Part shown: positions 8,617 to 17,332 of the stretch, one piece after another
Layout of the letters: every line of letters starts with the position of its first letter
Position numbering within the stretch: the stretch's first letter is position 1
Assembly (NCBI GenBank): GCA_026003895.1
Contig: BPIC01000007.1
Coordinates: 145,473-209,472, forward strand
Direction of reading: 5' to 3'
DNA from: Dehalococcoidia bacterium
Lineage (GTDB): Bacteria > Chloroflexota > Dehalococcoidia > SpSt-223
DNA: 64,000 nucleotides
Position numbers and translations under genes: made by a program
The notes under the pieces: generated by a model
Database searches by the model: none
Told to the model about the DNA's origin: nothing
The model's input: only the letters and a program-made list of their open reading frames with translations

Positions 8617-10083
8617 CTAGCGCCCGGCTGCCCGGGAGCTTGGACCCATCAGCGTTAGGAGGGCGCCGAGCACACCGGCGAGGACGATCCAAAGGGTCAT
8701 CAGCAACGTGTCGTCCGCTCTGGGCGCGACGAAGCTTGGCAGGTAGGGCACGAGGTTCGGTAGGCCGAGCTCGGCGAGGCGAAGCCAAAGGTGGCCCTGC
8801 CCGGTTGGGTGGTTGTACATCGTCTCTGGCCAAACGATGAACAATGCACCGACTGCCAGCGAGGGGAGTGCGAGGACCGCAACGATCACGCGCTGCCACC
8901 AGCGTTCCGGACGCGCGGCGGCAAGCGGGAGCGCGGCTAACGGAACGAGCGGCGTCAAATAGCGCGCGGGAGGTCCCCATTCGCCCCACCAGTGGCGGTA
9001 GGCGGCGATCAGCAAGAAGTACGGCAGCGTGACGAGCAGGAGGCCGAGTGCGTCCCGCCGGCGGGAGACCACGAGTGGAGGTAGCCCAGCGGCGACCAAC
9101 AGAAAGATCGGTCCGTAGATCAGCAGCCCCCACTGCTGGTCCAGCAGCAGCCCCGCCACGCCAAAGCCGATCTGCTCGATGCCGCCGAAGCCGGCGTGGT
9201 CACCGCTGTTTGGCAAGGGTGAGCCAAATGCCCAAAGGTCGTAGAGCACGAAGCCAACGGCCGAGAAGGTCGCCGGAACAAGAAGCCTCGCCACCTCGCG
9301 AGCCGTTCGCCTCCGACCGATCGTGAACCAGAGCGCGAGCGCCAGCGACAGCAACAGAAATCGTGGTTGGAGCCACGGCAGCAGGCCGATTGCCGCACCG
9401 GCAAGAAAAGTCTGGCCTGCGCCGTTGGTGAGTCGTGCCCGCCGAAACGCGTAGACAGTCAGCAGAGCGGCGGGCAGCTCCGGGAAGATGAGGAAACTAT
9501 AGGAGAGGAGCGGACTCGTCATGGCCAGCACGATGGCTACCACGGCGCTCCAGCGTGTTCCGCCGCCAGCCTCTCGTGCCAGCAAGAACACGTTCAGCGC
9601 CACGAGGCCACCTACTCCGCCCAGCGCGAGGGCCACTGCGAACCGGCCCGCGCCATAGGCGCCTCCACCGAGGAGGTCCCCGGCGAGATAGAGCGGGGCA
9701 ATCAACACGGACAGGCCAGGATAGTGCTTCGAGACGTGGCCGCGCGGCGAGGTCGCTTGGTGGCCGAGGAGCGGCTCTGGATAGAACTCGGAGTAGAGCT
9801 GGTCGATCGAACGTGCCCGGGTCAACTCCAGCGATCCGTAGCGCAGCAAGGAGAGCGCCATCTCGAGGTAATACGGCTCGTCGCCGGTGGGAGCCGGGAC
9901 AGGCGTCGCGAGTGGCCGAAGGGCGTCGAGACGGTGAGGAAGCACTGCCCAGTACAGCCCGGTCACCCCCACGGCGATCAGCAGCGGCAGCAGCCAGCGC
10001 ACGGCGCCGGAGGCCGTCCCCGCCGGAACGCGAGCGGGGCTGCGGCGCCGCCCGGCAGCGCGAATCGGGGAGCGGGATCTCAC
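8617..10083 (-). CDS. Polytopic membrane protein, GT39/GT87-like glycosyltransferase candidate
   Basis: A 488-residue integral membrane protein with about 10-12 hydrophobic helices. The first follows a basic N-terminal tail. The long first outer loop contains P-T-G-D-E-P-Y-Y-L, the acidic D-E pair seen in GT-C lipid-linked-sugar transferases, and further on a W-G-E-W-G-P-P-A-R-Y motif. This suggests a GT-C mannosyl- or arabinosyl-type transferase, or a non-enzymatic relative. The GTG at 10083 overlaps the TGA of the upstream M20 gene as GTGA, so I use it rather than in-frame starts inside that gene. Substrate is unknown. Confidence 0.7.
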   Translation of the reverse strand: MRSRSPIRAAGRRRSPARVPAGTASGAVRWLLPLLIAVGVTGLYWAVLPHRLDALRPLATPVPAPTGDEPYYLEMALSLLRYGSLELTRARSIDQLYSEFYPEPLLGHQATSPRGHVSKHYPGLSVLIAPLYLAGDLLGGGAYGAGRFAVALALGGVGGLVALNVFLLAREAGGGTRWSAVVAIVLAMTSPLLSYSFLIFPELPAALLTVYAFRRARLTNGAGQTFLAGAAIGLLPWLQPRFLLLSLALALWFTIGRRRTAREVARLLVPATFSAVGFVLYDLWAFGSPLPNSGDHAGFGGIEQIGFGVAGLLLDQQWGLLIYGPIFLLVAAGLPPLVVSRRRDALGLLLVTLPYFLLIAAYRHWWGEWGPPARYLTPLVPLAALPLAAARPERWWQRVIVAVLALPSLAVGALFIVWPETMYNHPTGQGHLWLRLAELGLPNLVPYLPSFVAPRADDTLLMTLWIVLAGVLGALLTLMGPSSRAAGR

Positions 10084-11297
10084 GCTTCGGGCAGCCCTTT
10101 GACACGTCCGGCGGCGCGCTGGGCCGCAAACTCGTCTTGCATCTGCCGGAACAGCTCGCGGTTCGTCAGCAGGTCGATCGTCGTCATTGCCAGCGCTGCC
10201 GCGCCGTCCAGCGCGGCCTGATCGCCCTCGGGCGAGCAAGCGGCCTCGCGAAAGGCAACCGAATGCCCGCTGATCCCTTCCCTAGCGATGCTCAGGTAGG
10301 CGTGAATCGCCGGGATCGCTTGACTGACGTTGCCCATGTCGGTCGATCCCATGCGTTCGTGGCCGGTGGTCGGTGTCACGGTGCGGCCAAGCGCGTTCAA
10401 GTTCGCCGCAAATGCCCGGGCGATCGCCTGATTCGGCACCATGTTCTCGTAGCCAGGGGCGACCGTGAATTCAAGCTCGGTCTCGGTGGCCAGCGCCGCT
10501 CCCTCCGCTATTCGCCGGAAGCGGTCGCGCAGTGCCTCGGCGTACTGCCGCTCGGTGGCGCGGACGGAGAACCGGGCCACGGCCCGACCCGGCACCATCG
10601 TCGGGGTGACGCCTCCCTCGACGATGATCCCGTGGAGACGGGCAGTAGGTAGCATCGTCGCGCGAAGGGCGTTTGCGCCGGCGAAGAGTTGGATCATGGC
10701 ATCGAGGGCGCTGATTCCGCTCCCGGGCGGCGCGTCGGCGTGAACGGCGCGCCCATGAAACGTCACTTCCACCCGAAGCGAGGCGAGTGACCCGCGGTCG
10801 ACGAGATTGCGCGTCGCGGGGTGGATCATCATCGCGGCGTCGAGCCCGTGGAAGACGCCGCGCTCGAGCAGGATCACTTTTCCGCCACCGCCCTCTTCCG
10901 CCGGTGTGCCGATCACCACAACCCGGCCCGGGAGACGGTGGCCAAGCGCAGCGAGCGCCAGTCCTGCACCGGCGGCTGCGGCGGCAATGATATTGTGGCC
11001 GCAGCCGTGGCCGAGCTCGGGAAGGGCATCGTACTCGGCGCAGATGCCGATCGCCGGTCCGCTGCTGCCGAATTCCGCGCGGAAGGCCGTCGCCAAGCCC
11101 CCGACGCCCCGCTCGACAGCAAAGCCCGCCGCGGCGAGCAAGTCCGCGAGCCGGGCCGCGGCCCGGGTCTCCTGAAATGCGATTTCCGGGTCACTGTGAA
11201 TCGCCCGGCTCAACGCGATCAGGTCGTGGCGGCGATCGTTCAGCGCGGCGAGAGCCGCCTGCTTGAGTGCGGCGGCAGTCGAGGTGAGGAGATCCAT
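10080..11297 (-). CDS. M20D family amidohydrolase (AbgB/PM20D2-like)
   Basis: Zinc-dependent amidohydrolase or dipeptidase of peptidase family M20, 405 residues, cytoplasmic. Metal-site residues are in place: Cys99 and His101 in G-H-G-C-G-H-N, Glu134-Glu135 in T-P-A-E-E-G, and His159 in M-I-H-P. The dimerisation lid (about 175-290) contains H-A-D-A-P-P-G and N-A-L-R. The subgroup includes p-aminobenzoyl-glutamate hydrolase and aminoacylases; the substrate cannot be fixed. ATG at 11297 gives the usual N-terminus; a second in-frame ATG lies at 11315. Translationally coupled to the following membrane-protein gene, though a joint role is not obvious. Confidence 0.85.
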   Translation of the reverse strand: MDLLTSTAAALKQAALAALNDRRHDLIALSRAIHSDPEIAFQETRAAARLADLLAAAGFAVERGVGGLATAFRAEFGSSGPAIGICAEYDALPELGHGCGHNIIAAAAAGAGLALAALGHRLPGRVVVIGTPAEEGGGGKVILLERGVFHGLDAAMMIHPATRNLVDRGSLASLRVEVTFHGRAVHADAPPGSGISALDAMIQLFAGANALRATMLPTARLHGIIVEGGVTPTMVPGRAVARFSVRATERQYAEALRDRFRRIAEGAALATETELEFTVAPGYENMVPNQAIARAFAANLNALGRTVTPTTGHERMGSTDMGNVSQAIPAIHAYLSIAREGISGHSVAFREAACSPEGDQAALDGAAALAMTTIDLLTNRELFRQMQDEFAAQRAAGRVKGLPEA

Positions 11298-11410
11298 GGC
11301 GCGATCATCGCACATTGCAGGGCTATTTGTGCCCGAGGGGTGCGATACAATCGGCAGTAGGAGCGGCGGGCTGCGCCGGCAGGCCTAAGGGCCGCGCTAT
11401 GGAGGGAAAC

Positions 11411-12460
11411 GTGAACGAGCCCCGACGCCCTGATGAGGATCCGCATGGCGATCTTGGGTCCATGGATCCTGCGCGGCAAGCGCCGTTCCCGGGCACTGAG
11501 CCGACCGTGATGCCCGAGAACCAGCCGGATGAGGCGCGCCCCGCTGACGCAGCAAAGGAAGAACGGCGTGGTCCGCTGTGGGACGAGCCGGCTCGCCTGA
11601 GTGACGACGAGCGCCGCGGGCCGCTCTGGGGGTCGCCCGGCGACGAGCGGACCGCCGAATCCGCGCTGGCTGAGGGTGAGCTCACCGCCTCCCCTGTGGA
11701 GTCGGTACCAGCTGAGGCGCCCGCTGAAGCGGCAGTCTCGCCGGGCCAAGACACGGGATCAGCTGACCTGCCCACCCGGACGGACACTGACCTTGTTCAG
11801 CCTGTTGGCGAGGTCACGTCACCGGTGAGCGCCGCGCCCACCGACTCGGCCAGCACGCCTGACGCCGGAGGAGCTGCCAGTGAATTGCCGGCGCCACGCG
11901 ACGTTGGCGGTCTCGCTGACCATGCCGATCAGCCGGAACTCGAGCAAGGGCACACCGAGGCGCCCAGCGCCAGTGCTTCAGACGAGACCGGGGTCGCCAC
12001 GCCGCCCGGTGACACGATCCCGGAGCCCTTGCCGCGCTTCGAAGCGCCGCTCCAGTCTCCTGCTGGCGCCGCTCCTCCGGGGTCGGGCGAGAGTCCGCAA
12101 GCCCCCGGGGCCCCTGTCGACCAACCGGCTGTCGCGCCCGCTCCCGAGGCGAGCATCCCACGCTACACACCCGAAATAGTCGGCGAGCGCAAAGACCCAA
12201 GCACCGCTTTCTTGCTCGAGCTGATCCCCGGGCTCTTCGGTTTCCTCGGCATCGGCTATCTCTATGCCGGCCGGACGAACGACGGTGTCATCCGGCTCGC
12301 CGCATTCCTGATTTACAACTTGTTGGCGTGGACGGCCATCGTCGTCCTTTCCATTGTCGTCGTTGGGCTTTGTCTCATCCCGGTCCAGCTTGCCATCCAG
12401 ATTGGAGTCCCCATCTGGTCGGCGTTGCAGCTCCGCAAGGAGATGGAAACCACGGGCTAG
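11411..12460 (+). CDS. Disordered acidic/Pro-rich protein with C-terminal TM2-like membrane domain
   Basis: About 349 residues. The first 245 or so are low-complexity, rich in Pro, Ala, Glu, Asp and Ser, and probably disordered. They hold two copies of E-R-R-G-P-L-W separated by 11 residues. The C-terminal 95 residues contain two or three hydrophobic helices with L-I-P-G-L-F-G-F-L-G-I-G-Y and L-Y-A-G-R-T-N-D-G, the TM2-domain pattern. GTG at 11411 is chosen because GGAGGG sits four bases upstream; ATG at 11399 is in frame. A likely scaffold or membrane-tethered protein of unknown role. Its stop overlaps that of the convergent CRISPR effector gene. Confidence 0.68.
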   Translation: MNEPRRPDEDPHGDLGSMDPARQAPFPGTEPTVMPENQPDEARPADAAKEERRGPLWDEPARLSDDERRGPLWGSPGDERTAESALAEGELTASPVESVPAEAPAEAAVSPGQDTGSADLPTRTDTDLVQPVGEVTSPVSAAPTDSASTPDAGGAASELPAPRDVGGLADHADQPELEQGHTEAPSASASDETGVATPPGDTIPEPLPRFEAPLQSPAGAAPPGSGESPQAPGAPVDQPAVAPAPEASIPRYTPEIVGERKDPSTAFLLELIPGLFGFLGIGYLYAGRTNDGVIRLAAFLIYNLLAWTAIVVLSIVVVGLCLIPVQLAIQIGVPIWSALQLRKEMETTG

Positions 12461-13743
12461 TGTGCAGATGCGCTGCCCCCAGCCGGACCGGGGTTGAGCT
12501 TCGGGAAAACCGGCAGGTCGCTTTCCCGAATTCCGATCCCTTCGGCGAGAGTTAGCGCTGCTGGCCAGAGCTGGTTGAACGCCTTTTCCGTGACCTGCTG
12601 GAACCCGTGCGCCAAGATAGAGGTATTGCGGGCGATAAGCGGAGAAGACTTGTCGGCATTAAGGTTCAGGTTGCCAAACGTTTCTGCGAGCGGGTCGTTG
12701 TATTCGGCGAGCAGCGCATAAAGGTCTTGCAGCGCGAGCTTGACCTCGCCGTTGTTCGTCCTCGTTAACCACTTGTCCCGGAGCTTCGGCGGCAGGCGGT
12801 CCAACGGGACCTTGGCACTCGCCTCAAAGCCATACTCTCGGATCCTGAGTTGGCCGATGGCCTCAATGACACGATAGAGGCGGGCAACCGCGTCGTCGTA
12901 GAGGTGCTCGTCCTTACGGCGCTTGGCATTGGCCAGCAGATCGACGATTAACTCCCTGCTTGGACGTCCCGCTCTGACAAGCTGGCCAACATAGTTTCGT
13001 AGCTCTTCGACTTGCTTGACGACAAGTTCGGCACGTTGGTCATCGAGTGCGGCGCGCAGATCGTTGGGTCTGACCTGATTGAGGTGATCGTTTGCGCGCT
13101 TGTGTTGGAATCGATCCAAGAAATACAGCGCGGCCGCCAACTCTTCAAGAGCCTCGAATTGCTGCTTCCGTGCCCGACCAGCTAAGCGAGTTTTCGTTTT
13201 CGCTGCGAGTTGCTGAGCGGCGACGAAGGCATGCTGGTCGAAAAGCAATCGGTACTCCTCGATGGCCTGATAGCCCAGAGCCTCCCATGGATTGGCTTGG
13301 TACAGAACTTGCTCCATACCGGACTTGACATCTCCGACCCCGGCTCTGTCTCGCTCCTTCCCCCCGACGTAGGAGAAGGTACACGCCGGCCATCGGTGCG
13401 CAACGAGCGCAAGTGCCGCAGACATGCTTTTGGTGCCACCGGTGATGTCAACGACCACGCGATGCCGCGCACTTTTGTGTGTCCACGTCTCCACCGGGAG
13501 GCTGAGTTTGCGGATCCCTTCAACGCAGCCTCTGAAATCCTGCGAATCTTCCACCTGGAAGCATTCGTACCTCCCGGGCGAGAGTCCAGCGTCAGGGGCG
13601 ATGGTGCTGTCAACGTCTCCGATGGTCTGGGGCGAGGCAACAAAGAAGACCTTTTCCGGTTGCCATTCTCGAATGCTATACACAATGGGAGCAGGTCTTC
13701 CGCCCACGGTGCATACGAGTAGGACGTAATCTGGCAGGCTCAC
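12457..13743 (-). CDS. csm6: CARF-HEPN ribonuclease, Csm6-like (TIGR02710/Cas02710 family)
   Basis: Accessory effector of type III CRISPR systems: its CARF domain senses cyclic oligoadenylate made by Cas10 and its HEPN domain then cleaves RNA without sequence guidance. The 428-residue protein has a Rossmann-like N-terminus and the CARF motif D-I-T-G-G-T-K-S-M (99-107). The C-terminal HEPN carries R372-N-x5-H379, an R-x6-H active-site pattern. GTG at 13743 follows GGAGG. It is the last gene of the cmr operon, 9 bases after cmr6. Related names are Csx1 and Csm6; which oligoadenylate it binds is unknown. Confidence 0.85.
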   Translation of the reverse strand: MSLPDYVLLVCTVGGRPAPIVYSIREWQPEKVFFVASPQTIGDVDSTIAPDAGLSPGRYECFQVEDSQDFRGCVEGIRKLSLPVETWTHKSARHRVVVDITGGTKSMSAALALVAHRWPACTFSYVGGKERDRAGVGDVKSGMEQVLYQANPWEALGYQAIEEYRLLFDQHAFVAAQQLAAKTKTRLAGRARKQQFEALEELAAALYFLDRFQHKRANDHLNQVRPNDLRAALDDQRAELVVKQVEELRNYVGQLVRAGRPSRELIVDLLANAKRRKDEHLYDDAVARLYRVIEAIGQLRIREYGFEASAKVPLDRLPPKLRDKWLTRTNNGEVKLALQDLYALLAEYNDPLAETFGNLNLNADKSSPLIARNTSILAHGFQQVTEKAFNQLWPAALTLAEGIGIRESDLPVFPKLNPGPAGGSASAH

Positions 13744-13752
13744 CGATCCTCC

Positions 13753-14904
13753 CTATCGCCTTTTTCCTGAAGCACCCCACGAAGCGTCTCGCTGGGTCGG
13801 GACGCGGAAGCTGATATCGCGAACTCTCACGTAGTGCACGATAAGCGTTATGCTGTCGCCAGCGTCTTTATCGCTAGGAACGTCTTGACTGTTCACGATC
13901 GGCCCAGCCAGTCCACTTGGCTCGTGACGCGCGCGCCAGCCGCCTTTGCTGGTCCGCTCCTCGAGGAGAACTGCTTCGACGATTTCATGCGACTTCGGCA
14001 GTGGTCCGGCGCTGCGAGACGTTCTGGTCCCCACTCGACTGAGCCTCCCGTACCCAGCGCTTGTCTTGGCTCCAACGCCCCACGTCCTAAGGGCATCGAG
14101 CAGGAGACTCTCCGCGAGGGCCGTCCAGTCTGGCGGGCCTGAAAGCGCGATGAGGAGACGAATGCCGGGCCGCACGGTGAGAAACGAGACCGGGTTCGGG
14201 CTGTCGTAATCGTTGGGCCACGGCCCGTCTCTCCGGTTTGGCGCGTTGTGTGCATCGTAATAGCTCTTCTGATGGACGGTCAGCACATCGACCGCGAAGG
14301 GCGGGCCACTGTCTGGCACGTACAGCGCGTCGTGAAACGTGACAAGACCAGCGGCCGCTCCACTGGCCAGTTCGGGCATGTTGTCAGCGTCGTCGTTGTC
14401 GGTCTCGGGTGCGCCGAAGAGGGCACGATAAACATCGCCCGGTCCCCGGCGGATTCGTCGACCCTGCCAGATCACCCCGCGAAACCGTTGGCGTGCCGCA
14501 TCGCTCGCCGAATCGTCAGGGCTTGGGCCATAAACGGCGTCGACGTAGTGCGCGAGGAGGCCTTTGAGCGCCGATCCCGGAATGACCGGCACGCCCCACG
14601 TGTGATGGACGGTCAGCCCGACATCGGTGGCGCTGGAGTTCCCGTGACCAACGAGCAGCCGGCTCTCAAGCGTGACTTCGCTCATCCGGTCGCCTTCGGC
14701 GTTGAAACTGGCTTTCCACCGCTCAAAGAAGCGCCTGTAGTCAGCATCGACCGTGATGGCCGCGACCTTCTCCAGCCATCCCTGTCGCTCGGCATCTGGC
14801 ACTTTGCCATCCTTCGGGTCGACGGGCGCCCACGCATCGTAGGCAAGGGCGAGGTGGCTCGGCAGACCACCCGACTTGACGACCTCTGCCAACTCCTTGC
14901 GCAT
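13753..14904 (-). CDS. cmr6: Type III-B RAMP protein Cmr6
   Basis: RAMP (Cas7-like) subunit that caps the filament of the Cmr effector complex near the crRNA 3' end. The 383-residue protein shows the Cmr6 signature: E-S-R-L-L-V-G-H-G-N-S-S at about 80-91, then G-V-P-V-I-P-G-S-A-L-K-G-L-L, the glycine-rich RAMP loop. It begins two bases after the cmr5 stop. The N-terminal 70 residues are helical, as usual in this family. Position in the operon and motif agree, so the call is firm. Confidence 0.9.
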   Translation of the reverse strand: MRKELAEVVKSGGLPSHLALAYDAWAPVDPKDGKVPDAERQGWLEKVAAITVDADYRRFFERWKASFNAEGDRMSEVTLESRLLVGHGNSSATDVGLTVHHTWGVPVIPGSALKGLLAHYVDAVYGPSPDDSASDAARQRFRGVIWQGRRIRRGPGDVYRALFGAPETDNDDADNMPELASGAAAGLVTFHDALYVPDSGPPFAVDVLTVHQKSYYDAHNAPNRRDGPWPNDYDSPNPVSFLTVRPGIRLLIALSGPPDWTALAESLLLDALRTWGVGAKTSAGYGRLSRVGTRTSRSAGPLPKSHEIVEAVLLEERTSKGGWRARHEPSGLAGPIVNSQDVPSDKDAGDSITLIVHYVRVRDISFRVPTQRDASWGASGKRR

Positions 14905-14905
14905 C

Positions 14906-15307
14906 TCACTCTCCCTTCGTGTCGAACGTGGCTTGGGCGGCTCGTTTCAGCCAAGCTGCGACCCGCAGCATCTCGCGTGTTGCCAAGATGTAGGCATCGG
15001 TGTCGAGGCTGCGGACCTTCTCGACGAGGGTCGATTTGTCAACCCCTTCGAGGCCGGGCACGCCCGCCGTCGCGAGGTGGTGCAAGACTATCTCGCCCCG
15101 CGGTCCGAGCCGTTGGAGCGCGGCCAGCGCCGCGCACAGTCCGCCGCGAAGGATATTGGCCCCAAGGTCATTGATGGCGATTTTGTAGTCATTCTGATCG
15201 CCGGGTTGGACACGCGCGACGCAGGCGTATGCATGGCGGGCACGCTGCTGATCCCGAAAGACCGTCTGTGGAGTGTCGGGAGAAGTCCGGTGGACGGTGG
15301 TGGTCAT
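14906..15307 (-). CDS. cmr5: Type III-B small subunit Cmr5 (Cas11)
   Basis: Small alpha-helical subunit that forms the inner filament of the Cmr complex and contacts target RNA. The 133-residue protein is of typical Cmr5 length, with R-D-Q-Q-R-A-R-H-A-Y near the N-terminus, L-G-A-N-I-L-R-G-G-L in the middle and E-M-L-R-V-A-A-W-L-K-R-A-A at the end. The ATG at 15307 is supported by GGAGAAG upstream and by homology-like start; the frame stays open further upstream but runs into cmr4. It lies between cmr4 and cmr6. Confidence 0.88.
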   Translation of the reverse strand: MTTTVHRTSPDTPQTVFRDQQRARHAYACVARVQPGDQNDYKIAINDLGANILRGGLCAALAALQRLGPRGEIVLHHLATAGVPGLEGVDKSTLVEKVRSLDTDAYILATREMLRVAAWLKRAAQATFDTKGE

Positions 15308-15320
15308 CGTCGTCTTCTCC

Positions 15321-16172
15321 TTAGTTGATCGGGATGAGTCGGCAGCGGCCGTGGCCAGTCGTCGCCTTGCCGCCGATTTGCACGATTTCCTCGCCCGGAA
15401 GCCCAAGCTCCGCGACCGCTTCGGGGGAAAGCGGCGCCGCCTTGCCATTGGTACGGCTGCGGTCCGCTGTCAGCAGGGCGATCAAGACGGTCTCCGGCGG
15501 CAGGCTTTCTTGGAGCCAGAGCGCACCTTGGTCGACGGTTCGCGTTTCAGGGTTCAATCGAACGTGAGCATCGACTTGAGTGCCAGTCTCCATGAAGAAG
15601 GCCATCGTGTCGTCGTCGACGATCACGAAGCGTTTGGAGAGGATGTCGTCACCGGGCGACACCAATGGGGCAAGGAACCTTGCCCAGCTGGTGGCCTCTT
15701 GCGATGGCTTTGCCTCAAGCTGGATCTCATCGAGGTAGACATGTGCGCCGTGGAGCACACTGCTTCCGGTTGTGACGAGCGCCCGCCGGCCATCGATCGC
15801 CGGAACCGGTAGTTCGCGACCCCGTTCGCCAAGGTCGCGCTTGGCGAGGCTCAGCAGCAGCGGCGAGGTCGTCCAAGCGAAGACACCGCGAAAGCTGCGG
15901 ACCGGCATCGCCAGCAGGCGCGCATCCGACAGCGAAAGGGCGCCAGCGTGCTCGCCTGCCCGACGTGTTGGCGGCCCGAAGACGGCCTCCAGCCGACCTT
16001 CATCCTCGTTTCGGCGGGCGTCGCGCAGCACGCCCTTGAGTGATGAACCCGGGACAATCGGAATACCGGTTGCCTTCAATCGCGCCGTCGGCAGGTCGAT
16101 GATATCCGCCGCCTGACCGATCCCAGCATGGAGTGGCGACAGGGCGTGGACAAGGAATGGACGGACAATCAT
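15321..16172 (-). CDS. cmr4: Type III-B backbone RAMP Cmr4 (Cas7), target-RNA nuclease subunit
   Basis: Cas7-type backbone subunit, present in several copies, that cuts target RNA at six-base intervals. At 283 residues it fits the family. His15 and Asp26 (in L-H-A-G-I-G-Q-A-A-D-I-I-D-L-P-T) fall at the same numbers as the residues known in Pyrococcus furiosus Cmr4, where Asp26 is needed for cleavage. The RAMP loop G-I-P-I-V-P-G-S-S-L-K-G-V-L-R follows. ATG at 16172 has AAGGAGG upstream and overlaps the cmr3 stop as ATGA. RNA cleavage is therefore predicted to be intact. Confidence 0.92.
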   Translation of the reverse strand: MIVRPFLVHALSPLHAGIGQAADIIDLPTARLKATGIPIVPGSSLKGVLRDARRNEDEGRLEAVFGPPTRRAGEHAGALSLSDARLLAMPVRSFRGVFAWTTSPLLLSLAKRDLGERGRELPVPAIDGRRALVTTGSSVLHGAHVYLDEIQLEAKPSQEATSWARFLAPLVSPGDDILSKRFVIVDDDTMAFFMETGTQVDAHVRLNPETRTVDQGALWLQESLPPETVLIALLTADRSRTNGKAAPLSPEAVAELGLPGEEIVQIGGKATTGHGRCRLIPIN

Positions 16173-17332
16173 GAGTTCCTCCTTGCAGGTGTCCAAACTC
16201 CGGGGACGATGCGACCGCACCCTTGGCTCGGGCGTGATCCGAGCTGGGCAAGCCAGAGCGCTCGGGCGTCGGCGTCGGTGAAGACCCCGCCGTCGGCACG
16301 TTCGAAGAAATAGACGGCGCCGGGAGGAACGAGGCGATCCGACCGCTTGGCGGCGCCATCTTTGACAGCCCAGCCCGACACTTCGAAGGGCCGCGGGACG
16401 AAGGCGGCCCGGAGCACGAGATCCACCTCGAGTCCCCGTAGCCGGCCGCGGTAAGTCCTCGTTTCGTCGTCGCGCTGCAGACCGTTGGGAAGCCAGCCCC
16501 GCCGGAACCACGCCGGCGTGATGACAATGATCCGCAACCCTCGGCTTCCGGACCGAAACGCCTCAAGGAGGTCCTTGGGCGGCGCGAAGACTTCCCGTGG
16601 CAAGGGTTCGACGGCAGCGAGGCGTGCGTCGGCGCCGATCGTCGCCCAGCGCGGTGACCCGCTGGGGGCGGTGACCTCAGCGCCGATTGCCCATTCGGTC
16701 GTGCGATCAATTGTCTCCACGACGTCGTGTGAGTAGAGCTGGCGGTCGACGGCGGTGTAGGTGGCGGGGTCAATGGTGACATGAGTTTGGACCCGCTTCA
16801 CCAGCCGGACGCGATCCCGTCGAACAGAGATCGGACGCCCTGCGAGCCAATCGATGAAGTCCTCGTCGGACAGCCATGCCGGTGGGGGCTCAGGTTTCTG
16901 CTTATCGTCCAACTGTGGACGCCAGAGCGCCTCGCGGGCGTCGTCGTCGTCGCGTCCGAGGGTAGGGACATCGCTCGGCACTGGCTCGAGGCGCGACACC
17001 AGTTTCTGCTTTGGGATCCAGCGGGCATCCGCCGGCGTCGGCCACATTCGGTGGTTCGGCGCCCACGCTGCTCCATAGGGCCGGCGAAGGGCGAGCGTGG
17101 GTCCGAGCGTGACGGCTGCGGATTGGTTCGACCACTCGTCTGGCTGGAGCGCATGGCCGCGCCGCGCTTCTTCAGCGCGTCCCCACGCGGTCCGGAGCGC
17201 CCCAAGCACCGTTTGCGGCCAAGGCCAGTCGAGCGCATGCCCCCGGTTTAAGGCGCTCGTGAACCAGCCGCGTCCATCCTTACAGAACAGACCGTCGCGA
17301 GGAACAAGCGCGAGATGGACGGTCTCCGTCAT
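16169..17332 (-). CDS. cmr3: Type III-B RAMP Cmr3 (Cas5)
   Basis: Cas5-like subunit that holds the crRNA 5' handle and joins Cas10 to the Cmr4 filament. The 387-residue protein carries the Cmr3 N-terminal pattern (L-A-L-V-P-R-D-G-L-F-C-K-D-G-R) and P-W-P-Q-T-V-L-G-A-L-R-T-A-W, the usual opening of this family. Its ATG overlaps the cas10 stop and its stop overlaps the cmr4 start, each by four bases, so the genes are translationally linked. Confidence 0.88.
   Translation of the reverse strand: MTETVHLALVPRDGLFCKDGRGWFTSALNRGHALDWPWPQTVLGALRTAWGRAEEARRGHALQPDEWSNQSAAVTLGPTLALRRPYGAAWAPNHRMWPTPADARWIPKQKLVSRLEPVPSDVPTLGRDDDDAREALWRPQLDDKQKPEPPPAWLSDEDFIDWLAGRPISVRRDRVRLVKRVQTHVTIDPATYTAVDRQLYSHDVVETIDRTTEWAIGAEVTAPSGSPRWATIGADARLAAVEPLPREVFAPPKDLLEAFRSGSRGLRIIVITPAWFRRGWLPNGLQRDDETRTYRGRLRGLEVDLVLRAAFVPRPFEVSGWAVKDGAAKRSDRLVPPGAVYFFERADGGVFTDADARALWLAQLGSRPSQGCGRIVPGVWTPARRNS

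Noticed and set aside
10084..10239. 52-residue N-terminal extension of the polytopic membrane protein
   Set aside because: It is Arg/Ala-rich and lies wholly inside the M20 gene; the GTG overlapping the M20 stop is the better start.
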